A DNA stretch of 64,000 nucleotides from Arabidopsis thaliana (lineage: Eukaryota > Streptophyta > Magnoliopsida > Brassicales > Brassicaceae): positions 3,844,101-3,908,100 of the forward strand of contig NC_003074.8 of NCBI RefSeq assembly GCF_000001735.4, written 5' to 3'. Positions within the stretch are counted from its first letter, which is position 1; each line of letters begins with the position of its first letter. The notes under the pieces are model-generated. The model saw only the letters and a list, made by a program, of their open reading frames with translations. It was not told the origin of the DNA and searched no databases. Both the position numbers and the translations under genes were made by a program. Positions 1 through 10,640 of the stretch are shown here, one piece after another.

Positions 1-1050
1 TCAGTGAAAGACGAGAGTCAAGTCTTTGAGGCTCATGGAAGGCATCAATTCCGTTGGGAGGCTGAGTACTCTTTCGTCTTTAAAGTAAGTTGTCAAAAAT
101 TCGATTTCATTACTTCTTCTTGTGTGTTTTCGAGTTTTAATCGAATGATTTACTGTCGACAGGATTATAATTGCACTGTGGAGTTCTTTGCATCGCCTTT
201 CTTGGTTCAAGAATGGGAAGTTACAGAGAAGAACGGGACGAAGAAGGAGACTTTGCGGTTAGATTTGGTCGGGAAGTCATCGGAGCAGTACAAAGGAGCG
301 GATATTCTTGTATTCAATACCGGACATTGGTGGACTCATGAGAAAACTTCCAAAGGGTATTAGATTTTCCCCAACTAGTCTGATCCCTGATTTGGGATGA
401 TTGTCTCATTGTTTTTTGCTGGATTCTTTCATTAGGGAGGATTATTATCAAGAAGGGAGCACTGTTCACCCGAAACTCGATGTGGATGAAGCTTTCCGAA
501 AAGCATTGACAACTTGGGGTCGATGGGTTGATAAGAATGTGAATCCAAAGAAGTCCCTTGTTTTCTTCCGTGGTTATTCCCCGTCACATTTCAGGTAAAA
601 GATCGAGATCTTGTGTTGGTAGTTTTACTAGTCATAAACACTGGTTTTGTAAAATTGGTTTGATTTGTTTGCAGCGGCGGGCAATGGAATGCGGGAGGAG
701 CATGCGATGATGAAACAGAACCGATCAAGAACGAGACTTACCTAACTCCTTACATGTTGAAGATGGAGATACTTGAAAGAGTTCTCAGGGGAATGAAAAC
801 ACCAGTCACGTATCTCAACATCACGAGGTTAACTGATTACAGGAAGGACGCTCACCCATCGATATACCGGAAACAAAAACTATCCGCAGAAGAAAGTAAA
901 TCACCATTGTTGTACCAAGACTGTAGCCACTGGTGTCTCCCTGGGGTGCCTGATTCTTGGAACGAAATTTTCTATGCCGAGTTACTTGTAAAGCTTGACC
1001 AGCTTGGTGGCAAAAGACGGCGGAAAGCCCTAAAAGATCATAGGAGTTGA
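1..1050 (+). CDS. TBL1: TBL1, trichome birefringence-like O-acetyltransferase, 3' part
   Basis: Partial gene; the 5' end lies left of the window. Exons read as 1-84, 163-355, 436-594 and 675-1050 (stop TGA 1048-1050). The protein shows the DUF231/PC-esterase pattern: DYNCTVEFFASPFLVQEW, then FNTGHWWTHEKTSKG, a WGRWVDKNV segment, FFRGYSPSHF and near the end DCSHWCLPG, which holds the Asp and His of the DxxH box. The matching GDS box must be upstream of the window. TBL proteins are Golgi type II membrane enzymes that move acetyl groups onto wall polysaccharides; the TBR/TBL1 pair is linked to secondary-wall cellulose and pectin esterification. I recognise it as TBL1 (At3g12060), the closest TBR relative. 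A basic tail (KRRRKALKDHRS) ends the protein. The gene converges on RGTB2 with only 269 bp between stop codons. Confidence 0.9.
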
Positions 1051-1319
1051 ATCTGCATCATTTTAGATCAACACAGAACTTTAAAGGGATAAAAAGAAAA
1101 GAAACACTGATGTAGATGAGAATCAGAGTAGTGCCATGTTAGTTTTCTTGGTTGTAAACCTAATTCATGGGAGAGGTTAGAGATTGTAAATGGTTTTGTG
1201 ACTACAAGTAATAGTAAACATATGCTTAACCCGAACAGAACCAGACTATTAGAATCGAAGACCTAACCAGAATTTGTCTAACTCCAACGCCTAACCTAAA
1301 TCTGAGTTCTGATGAAGAA

Positions 1320-3040
1320 TCATTTGGTGAAGAGAATCCGGTTGATGACATGGACAGGCAAAGCGTAGGCAGGATCAATTGTTTTGACTCCAGGATACTC
1401 GAGAAGAGAGAGCCCTGCACCAATTTTGTATTAAATTGACACATAATTCTTTGCTTCACATCAACAAGATAAGCTAAAGAAAGACATTTTTAGTTACCCG
1501 CAACTCCAAAGTAGGTGTGGAAGATATCAACAGTATAGCTGGGTCTATCTGAGATGCCTCCGTTATCCATGTCCTATTCAAAGTTTCACTTGAACCTCAG
1601 GGAAGGCTCTAAAAGATGAGACCTTTAAAACCAATAGCAACAATATTGGAGACAAACCTGAGAGTCCAAGATAAACTTGACAAGCTTTGCTTTCTCGATC
1701 CAGTGAACTCTATCGATCATGATTAAGCTGGATAAGACCCACCAAGAATAGCAAACCTGATAATAGGAATAATCAAAAGCACGCTAAGAACAATCAGAAT
1801 CATGTTACGATTTGGAAGAGTTTAACGCTTACATCAGGGAGTTTCTCAGGTCGTCCATTTAAACCTCCAGACTCGTAGTCTTGTCTTTCACATAACCACC
1901 ATCCAAGTAAGTCCTTATCAACACGATGGAGATTCCCGGTGATAGCAAGAGCACCCACACAACAGAAAACTGCAGCAACATAAAGAATCAATGCCCTTTA
2001 ATTACCATATGATGCTGCAATGATATTCAGTAAAGTCATCTAGACACATATTGAATGATGATCCCAGGGTTAAAAAGTTAAATTAGCATGAACATACTCT
2101 GTCCTGCATGAGACTCCGCTCCAGGTGAGCACCCAAAACCACCATCCAGGTTTTTGCAGCTCACAATGTAATCAACAGCCTTCTTCACATTGATTTTATC
2201 AAGACATTTTAATATTGAGAGGCAGCATATAGCTATGTAAGAAAACCTACATTAAACAAGCTTGCAGATAAACATAATGAAACTCACAAATCGGAATAAA
2301 CAAAAAGCTATGAAGAAAGAATACCTTGTATCTACTTCGCCCCATATATCTCCTGAGAAGGATCCATCTTCATTCTGTAACCCAGCAATATCTAGTTTTT
2401 GCATTTAGAAAAAGCATAATTGTATCTACAACAAACGAATTACCGAGTTTATTTATTTTCACAGTGACAAGAAGCTGAATGCGTAAAGGATACAATTTGA
2501 AACTTTTTCAACATCAAGAATGTTGAGTTTGTCGAAGAGGGCCAAGATTTGTACAGCACTGAGTGTATACAAAACATGCGGATCATGGCCAGTATTACCG
2601 GCAAAGCCACCTGCTCACAAAAAAAGAATGACTTTTTAAAAAACTACAAAAGCAGTAACATCGTACGATTAAGGTTGAAAATAATATACTGAATAACACA
2701 CACCAGACTCATGCTGGCAGGTCATGACCCATGACACAACTTCATCTTCGGAAACAGAACCAAGCTTGTCGAGTAAAGCCAGTGTGGTTAGTCCCCAATA
2801 TGCACCATTCATTCTCAGATGATCCATAACCACAGACTCAAAACTCTCTTTTTTCTAGCAAGTTAATATGAAAACCAATTAAAAAAGTGAGAAAGGGGAA
2901 ATTTTTAAGTTGTTAATTATAGTGACATAAACAATGAGCATGAGGAAAATGGATGATATAGCTTTATATACTAGTACCTTTTCTGCCATCAAATTCAGAA
3001 TGTAACGAAGATGCTTGCCAGCTACGAGCTTGTCTGCCAT
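1320..3040 (-). CDS. RGTB2: Rab geranylgeranyltransferase beta subunit (RGTB2)
   Basis: Nine exons on the minus strand: 3040-2978, 2854-2704, 2610-2494, 2391-2325, 2246-2098, 1969-1833, 1756-1658, 1573-1498, 1414-1320; together 296 codons plus stop. The sequence runs [92 protein letters not shown] and [19 protein letters not shown]. These are the prenyltransferase beta repeats. The expected Zn ligands are visible: Asp and Cys in LPDVCYSWW, and His in FHTYFG. With an alpha subunit and REP it attaches geranylgeranyl groups to the C-terminal cysteines of Rab GTPases, such as RABA4d in this same window. Start uncertainty: an upstream exon (ATG near 3485, donor near 3420) could splice in frame to the AG within codon 2-3 and give a roughly 20-residue longer N terminus; I chose the first ATG that aligns with mammalian RABGGTB. 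Confidence 0.93.
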
Positions 3041-3750
3041 CGGGATTCAATAAACTTGGCACGAACAGAAGAAACAACACCAACGATTTTTAAAGTTAGC
3101 TTGATTCAACTTTAGTTTTTCCTTCAATGGGTTAAAAATCCCTAGCTGGTATAATTTTTATTAACACTTAAATCACCCATCCATGGTTGAGCATCTAGTG
3201 AATATCACTCTAAGCGATCAGCTACAGAGACTCTTAAGGGTCATATCTTCGAGGTTAAATTTGTTTAAGTTATGATTAGTAGATACGAAATTACGAGTAA
3301 GAGAACAGAACATGAACTTACGGAAAAGATAAAACTTTACTACGAAATTAGTAACAGAACATAAACATGAAATTAAAGAACGAAGCTTTATTACGACTTC
3401 TTTGATAAATGGAACTAACCTAGAGAAGAGAAGCCAAAATCTAAGAAATTCTTTTGGGCGATACGACGAAGAAGACAGTCAAACATTAATTTGGTCACTA
3501 ATACCAGACTTTTTTGGGTAACCCAGACTAAACCGAAATCAATCTGGCTCTCTTAATTGAACCGATTCAAATCCTTCATGTCCAATCCGATTTTAATCAA
3601 AACCAGAAGAATCGAGTTTTGCGAATTAAACCGGTTCATCCGGTTCCGGATCCATCAAACGATAAAAGAGTTAAAAACCCAGAAGATAAGTGTGATAAAC
3701 CTCTCTGGCAATTTCTTCTTCTTCTTCTCTTTTTCTTTGCTCTGCCAAAA
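3041..3750. promoter_or_regulatory. Divergent promoter region RGTB2 / EngA-type GTPase
   Basis: A 710-bp head-to-head gap. The RGTB2 side holds a probable noncoding leader exon (about 3420-3490, splice donor near 3420) followed by an intron up to the coding start. The side facing the GTPase gene has a pyrimidine-rich leader (3710-3745) just before its ATG. Repeated aaccggtt-like blocks occur at 3540-3650. No repeat or further gene seen. Confidence 0.55.
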
Positions 3751-6700
3751 ATGGCGAGTCTACTCGATTCGTTGACAACCAGAGGGTTCTTCACCATGCC
3801 CTCAATTTCTAGGATTTATTCTCCTCTAGCTTCTTCAACTTCATTGACTTCTTCACCATCTTCCTCTTCTTCGATTATCCCATCCTTGTCAGTTCTCTCT
3901 TACACTCACCAACACCCGCATTCCTCTCGCTTCCCTTTCCTTGTTGCAGCAACTCTGGATGGTTCCTCTGCTGAGGAAGAGCTAGATTTCGAGGAATTCG
4001 ACCAATATGCTGAAGATAACTTCGCAGATGATTATTCGGATGACGAAGACGACTCCATCGATATCTCCGTTCTTGAGAAAGAAGCGAGAGATATCGTGAG
4101 AGATTATGCTACCACTCTGTCTCGCGAGCTCAAAATCGGTAATTTCTTCCCTGTTTTTATTGTGCATATGTGTGGAATACACTGTCAGTGTGTGATCATA
4201 GTTTGATGTTTCCAGAGGATGAGACCATTGAGGGGAAGGAAACTCGTAGAAAAGGGAAAAGGCTAGCCAAAAATGTTAGTCAATTGAATTTTTGAATTTT
4301 TTCTTTGTTAGTTTATCTACGAGGCTTCAGATTACTGACATGACTATAAAATAAAATAAAAACCAGACACAGCAGATACCAGAGCATCTTCTCCAAAGAG
4401 TTGCTATAGTTGGAAGGCCTAATGTCGGAAAATCAGCATTGTTCAACCGCCTTGTTGGGGTAAGTTTTGCTAACATTTGAATTTTTTTTTTCTTTTTTTT
4501 TTCCTACCATTTTATGTAAGTTGTCTTTACAATGCATTTCAGGAGAATAGAGCTATTGTAGTGGATGAACCTGGAGTTACTAGGGATCGATTGTATGGTA
4601 GATCATATTGGGGTGATCAAGAGTTTGTGGTGGTAGACACCGGAGGAGTTATGACTGTTTCAAAGTCACCATCTGGTGTCATGGAAGAGCTGAATGTGTC
4701 AACCACCATTGGCATGGAAGGTATTCCACTAAGCTCTAGGGAAGCAGCTATTGCAAGGATGCCTTCCATGATTGAGAAACAAGCTACAGCAGCTGTCGAC
4801 GAATCAGCTGTTATTATTTTCGTTGTCGATGGCCAGGTTCTGTGCTTATCTTCTATCTCCTTAACTTTTCTGTCTTTGCCTTTCTTCCTGTTAGGCTTTT
4901 CGATTCCTGCCATAAAAACAAAGTCCAACAACAAAAAATAATTTGGTTGATGTGTTATTTTCTTAGACTTATACTATGAATAGGTGGGAGTTGGTTATCG
5001 ACGAAATATTCAATAGATTTCATGTTTAGTGGAAGATATTACCAAATACTCAAGAAAGCTGTGACTTATATCTGGAACATATCAAGTTGGTTTTGTGAAT
5101 TCTTTTACTGTAAAGTACAATGGAGTGTTTCCTGGTTATCATGCCATGTCATTGATATATGGTATTGATTTTGGTACTCGATATGCAGGCAGGGCCATCA
5201 GGTGCTGATGTGGAAATTGCAGACTGGTTGCGGAAGTACTACTCACATAAGTATATCATTCTCGCGGTGAACAAGTGTGAATCGCCACGTAAAGGACTCA
5301 TGCAGGCTTCGGAATTTTGGTCTCTAGGGTAAATTGACTTTCATCCTACTTCAGAATCATGTTTGCGCACAAAGTAGGCTTGTTTTGGGGAAATGTGGTT
5401 TAAGGATAAAAACGTGCTGAAAATAAGAGAGCTTCTCTTTAGAAGATAGCTTTTCATTTAGTGTTTTAACTTTCTACAAATATAGAATTCATGGACAAAC
5501 GTCATTTGGTACTTTTATATGATTTGAATATTTGTTACTCTCTTATTCAACACAGTCTTGTCCTAATTTATGAATCTAGTTCTGTTATTTTGATGAGTTT
5601 ATGGACCTGGCGAAATTTGTAAGCATCAGAATGACTTTTTCCCATTATAGTGTCTATTTTGATGTTCACCTTTCTTTTTGAATGCGAGTGAGTAGTTTAT
5701 CCAACAAATTTATGAGATTTTGCTGGAGGTTGGTAGCTGTGGTTTAGCCGGAGAGAAAATGATTTACATGCAATGCTAAACATTTTAGTTACTTTGCTTC
5801 TGTGCATTTGTTTTGTGTTTTCATTGATTTCATGGTGGAATTTCCAGGTTCACACCTATCCCTATCTCTGCATTGTCGGGAACTGGAACAGGAGAGCTGC
5901 TTGATCTTGTTTGTTCTGGCCTAATTAAACTCGAGGTTTGTAATGGCCTTTCTTTCTTTCAGAAACAAATTTGTGCAGGAATATGAGATATTGGCAAATA
6001 GTCCTTTATGAAGAGAGTTCTGTATCGAAGTATAGTGTTTCTGGAAAAAAAATTCAAGGTCTGAATCTACATTATATACACCCTCAAAATTTCATCTCTT
6101 AATTATCAAATACCTTAAGGCATTTTTGAATATGTTCAATTGGCACCCATTGTTTATTCAGCTGCAATAACTGGCCATAGCCTTGACATGTACGTCTCCT
6201 TCAAATAATTATTGTTGATGAGTAGCATTGACAACTATGTTCAATAGGCATCACTTTACAAACCAAATATTAAAACATTTTCTTACATCTGTTGCACCCA
6301 TACGATTCAATGACTTTTCTAGATCATGGAGAACATTGAAGAGGAGGAAGAAGAAAACTACATTCCTGCCATTGCAATTATTGGTCGGCCAAATGTTGGC
6401 AAAAGTAGCATTTTAAATGCACTTGTCCGAGAGGATAGAACAATTGTTAGCCCTGTTAGTGGCACTACCCGTGATGCTATAGATGCAGAATTTACCGGAC
6501 CAGATGGGGAGGTTCGTTCAGTTTTGTCTGTTGTGTTTTTTGTGGCCTAGTTTTCTTTCGGTGAATACCTGTTCATTTAACCCTGAATATGATCATGAAC
6601 TGTGTTGCAGAAGTTTCGGCTTATAGATACAGCTGGGATCAGGAAAAAGTCATCTGTGGCTTCATCAGGCAGCACTACAGAGGCCATGTCAGTGAATCGT

Positions 6701-7880
6701 GCATTTCGAGCAATTCGTCGTTCTGATGTTGTTGCCCTTGTCATTGAAGCTATGGCATGCATAACAGAGCAGGTATCTCACTAGTAACTGACACTGATGA
6801 CTGTTTCTCATTAGCAATTGTAGAGCATGCAGACTGTTTTGGTATAGACAGAGTTGAACCATACAGTATAATTATTTCCCTGTCCAACAACAAACAATTT
6901 TACTGACATAGTTTTAGAATGTCACAAAGGATTTGATAACACAAAAGTACCTTGCTATTGTAACAAAGGAAAAATGATGAACTTTCTTATCATGTGAAAT
7001 TTTTCTAATGGTATGTATTGGAAACACAGGATCTGAAGATTGCAGAAAGAATAGAAAGAGAAGGGAAAGGATGTCTGGTTGTTGTAAACAAATGGGATAC
7101 AATACCGAACAAAAACCAAGAGACTGCAGCACATTACGAGGACGATGTTCGGGAGAAGCTCCGTTCCCTCAAATGGGCACCTATTGTTTATTCAACCGCA
7201 ATAACTGGCCATAGCGTTGACAAGTGAGTCTCCTTCAAATGATTCAAAAACTATTTTCAACCTTACAGTCCGGTTTTACTTAGTCTGTTTGATAATATAT
7301 AATTCAAATGTAGTATTGTGGTTGCTGCTGCTACGGTTCAAAAGGAGAGATCAAGAAGACTTAGTACGGCTATATTGAACCAAGTGATAAGAGAAGCAGT
7401 TGCATTTAAATCCCCTCCAAGGACCCGTGGAGGCAAGCGAGGTCGCGTTTACTATTGCACCCAGGTAATAAAAACATCTCCCAATGTTTTCTAGTAGCAG
7501 TAAAGGAAAATGCATTAGAGGCTTTTCGGGTTTGTTTGTCTGTATATAAAATGGTTGTATAATGCAGGCAGCAATAAGGCCACCGACGTTTGTTTTCTTT
7601 GTAAACGACGCAAAGCTGTTTTCGGATACGTACAGAAGGTATATGGAGAAACAGCTACGCACTGATGCAGGCTTTGCTGGGACTCCAATTCGGCTTCTTT
7701 GGCGTAGCCGTAAAAGATCTGACAAAAATGGAGGAGGTACGAGTTTTTTGCATGAAGTTGTAATTCTTTTTGAAAATAGTGACAGTATCTGTATAACTTT
7801 TGGAAAATTCTGCAGGTGGAGGAACAATGAGAATGGCAGGCCTTACACGTCAGAGAAATCTTGCAACCAAAAGAACATAA
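3751..7880 (+). CDS. EMB2738: Plastid EngA/Der-type tandem GTPase (EMB2738)
   Basis: Twelve exons: 3751-4138, 4216-4274, 4367 (or 4373)-4459, 4543-4836, 5189-5328, 5848-5935, 6323-6511, 6611-6772, 7030-7223, 7314-7464, 7568-7736, 7816-7880; 661-663 residues. The first 65 residues are rich in Ser/Thr with few acids, as in a chloroplast transit peptide, followed by an acidic stretch. Two GTPase domains follow, each with GRPNVGKS (about 165-172 and 375-382), DTGG or DTAG, and NKCE (first) or NKWD (second). The C terminus is the KH-like domain of Der ([33 protein letters not shown]). Bacterial Der assembles the large ribosomal subunit; the plant copy is expected to do so for plastid ribosomes, and loss is embryo lethal in Arabidopsis as I recall. 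The G4 motif of domain 1 has Glu instead of Asp. The intron before exon 7 holds a decayed copy of part of exon 9 (see findings). Confidence 0.95.
6139..6210 (+). repeat. Relic copy of the end of exon 9 inside an upstream intron
   Basis: This intronic stretch is close to 7172-7243, the last part of exon 9 plus the start of the next intron, by eye about 85-90% identical over about 70 bp. It would read [16 protein letters not shown] against [16 protein letters not shown]. The splice-donor position is changed (acatgtacg against acaagtgag), and no acceptor-bordered open exon surrounds it, so it looks like a dead fragment and is left out of the gene model. Confidence 0.75.
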
Positions 7881-8377
7881 TAACCGACGATGTAATTTTG
7901 TTGTATTGAAAAATAATTACTATCAATATATATATACAATTCAATCCTAGCTAGTCTCCATTGCAACCTACTCTGTTTGTTTTTCGTTTTGAGCTTTGAA
8001 GTGAAATTGCAGGAATAGTAAACTCTAATAAGTCTTCCATAGAGTATATTTCACAAGTGAGACGAAAAATATATGCATATACTCATGCACTCGTAGCAAA
8101 TCTTACTAATCTCTTGATGATTTATAGGAACAGGACTACATCAACATTTTTAAACTATCTTTGTGTTTTCTTAATCTAAGTTTGCTAAAAAGAAAATGAT
8201 TAAGAACAAAAAAACGATGCGGCTTTTAGTAAAGCTGCTCTTTCTTTTCGTGCCACCATCTCCACCTGTAATAAGAACATGCTTTTGTCAAAAAATAAAA
8301 AAATCCAAGATCTCAATTCGGATCAAGTATAATTTTGAAACAAAACTTTCATTTTACGATCATGCATTTGGTAAGTG

Positions 8378-8416
<39 letters not shown>

Positions 8417-8421
8417 TAAGG
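7881..8421. other. Convergent intergenic region with TA/GA microsatellite
   Basis: It holds the 3' untranslated ends of the EngA-type gene (+) and TET6 (-). A compound simple repeat sits at 8378-8416: a TA run followed directly by a GA run, ending six bases before the TET6 stop codon. Nothing else recognisable. Confidence 0.6.
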
Positions 8422-9614
8422 TTACCAGTAATAGTCCCAACGAGGACGGACTCTGGTCATGCGGTTATCATCAGATGGATGGTAAGGATGAGCTGCGTGG
8501 CGAGTGTTGTGGAAGGCGCAGCAACCAGCGGCGTAGACCGCGATGAGGAGGACGAGGACGAGAATGTTGACAACCGATAACTTTCTCCAGTCGAGACGGA
8601 TCTCTTCGAGAACACCAGCCTTGCAAGCATCGCACTCGTAGCATAACATCTCCACTCCATTGTTCCATCTGAAGCAATCTCCTCCTCCGTCCACTACTCC
8701 AGCTTCGTACGTACACGCCGTCGGTGGCTTACAACATCCCGACTGCATTGTCTTTTATTAGTCACGTCTTAACTCTTAACAAGCCTTTTCTTCCCCAATA
8801 ATACTATATTTTTGTCTAAATGCAAACGCCAAACACAAACTAAGTAAAAAGAGAAAACTATATGTTTACAGCAAAAAACTGGTAAGGTCACACTATCATT
8901 TTGTTTGCAAGTAAGAATACAAATACGATTCAACAAAACACACACGGAAAGAAAAAATTCGTTTGCCTTTTTCATTTCTAGTCACATGCTTGCTTTACAC
9001 GCGATTAGAAACGAAGAAACAAATAAAATCAAAGGCTTAAATTATCATATGATAAGATATATATTAGATTACTATAGCAATTTGTTAAGCAAGCATGAAT
9101 CATGTCATAAAGTAGATTGTACCTGAACAGAAGTCATGTCTCTTTGGAAATAATCAAGTGTAGTCCAAGACTCAATCTTAGTACAAGTCTTGGAACTCAA
9201 GATACAGCTTCTAATGGAGTTCCAATACTCAGGATCCCTAACTCTCTCTCTCAACCATGGATGATAGTCTCCAAGCCTATACTCTTTATAAATCCTCCCT
9301 GGCACTTCCACTCCACCTCCTTGGCTCGTCACCACCAGACCAAATAGCGTTAGACCCATTAGGGTAGCGATGAGGAAGATCATGACCACTAAGTACACCC
9401 AAAGAGCCCATGCCACGTTGAAGCAGGCTCCTATGAATCCCGCAAGGGAAACTATGAGTATGATGAATCCTATAACAAGTAGCGGCGTCTGGAGGAAGTT
9501 TTCACATGTCGTGCTGCTTCTTGCCTTGTATAAAGCGGTTCCGATGATTGGAATCGAGGCTAGTAAGGTGAGAAGGTTTAAGACCCCAATAACTGTGTTG
9601 CTGAATCTGTACAT
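8422..9614 (-). CDS. TET6: Tetraspanin TET6
   Basis: Two exons, 9614-9123 and 8742-8422, 270 residues; intron 380 bp. Four hydrophobic segments fit a tetraspanin: residues about 7-27 (IGVLNLLTLLASIPIIGTAL), 45-65 (LLVIGFIILIVSLAGFIGACF), 70-95 (LWVYLVVMIFLIATLMGLTLFGLVV), and about 228-248 (VVNILVLVLLIAVYAAGCC). The large extracellular loop carries the plant signature GCCKPP (the start of exon 2) together with further cysteines (CILSSKTC, DCFRWNN, CYECDACKAG). Tetraspanins organise membrane protein microdomains at the plasma membrane; TET6 itself has no well-defined biochemical role that I know. The GA/TA microsatellite abuts the stop codon. Identification as TET6 (At3g12090) rests on gene order and the family signature. 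Confidence 0.92.
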
Positions 9615-10640
9615 AGTAGTAATGTTATCAAGAAGAAATCAGAGACTTAACACTGCCTTCTTTCTTTTGTAAGCAGATTCTCTTCTTGCAATGTGAATTT
9701 CATCAGCTTTATCTTACAATCTTCTTTTTCTAGATATAATATTGGTTAACTCTACTTTTGGCTTTTGATTCTCTCTTATCAATTGGGAATTTTTTAAGGG
9801 GAAAGGTTAAGAGTTAATGGTTTGATGATTCATGATCATATTCTTTTGGTCCTCTCTCTCTTGAGTTGAATCAATTAAACAATAACATTAAAACCGTATA
9901 ATTTTCAAATAAAAGTGTCTTTTTGAACAATTGTTTCTTGTTTATTATTCTATATTATACGTTTTTGTCGTTGGAGTTGGTACAGAGCAGACCACAACCA
10001 AGAGAAATCAAGTAGTGCCTTCATTAAAATATGTTCTTAAGACATTACACCATAAAGAATACAACTTTTTCTAGCTTTTAGTCCAAAAACTGCAATCATG
10101 GTTTATATAATGGATGATCACAAGTGGAATAAAATAAATGTGCTATGTTCAATGAAGCATAGGAGTAAGCAAAGAATAATATATAGACATGGACGGGAGA
10201 TGATTTCGTAATCGATGAATTTTCTTTCTAAGATGCTTTTAGTGGCCCATTCCTCGGAATATTAGGTTTTTAAGATATAGCTTGATGTGATCTCCGATTC
10301 CCCCACTTCCTTTTTTATCGTATAAATAAACGAGAAGGAATGCTAAAATCTTGTCTCAGCTCATATTGAATTTTTGTGTGTTTACTTTCACATTTAGCAA
10401 ATGATATATGTTTTAATTCGCCAATCATTATGAGCCAAAATATCCACAAGCTTGAAGATACAAAGGTTTGTGGTCTTTGTGTGGTTGAAAATTCACATAA
10501 ATGAAAAACAAACAAAACAATATCACAAAGTCACAACTTGAAAATTCACAATATTTATATTCCTAAAGAACCATGATCTCTAGTATACATCCAAAAATCT
10601 TCAAATCAGCATTTAAAAACAAAGAAGAGGCAGATGCAGC
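9615..10640. other. TET6 upstream region and MTP5 3' flank
   Basis: About 1 kb of AT-rich DNA. The TET6 leader and promoter occupy the left side; the MTP5 3' untranslated region the right end. No open frame with protein-like composition, no repeat and no RNA gene seen. Confidence 0.5.

Noticed and set aside
3619-3750. Upstream extension of the EngA-type protein
   Set aside because: No ATG in the extension; ATG 3751 gives a normal transit peptide and lies in a good context.
6228-6550. Continuous frame starting in the intron before exon 7 of the EngA-type gene
   Set aside because: The acceptor at 6321-6322 and colinearity with EngA show that coding resumes at 6323; the part before is intron.
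9117-9672. Plus-strand frames across TET6
   Set aside because: Shadows of the tetraspanin coding exon on the other strand.
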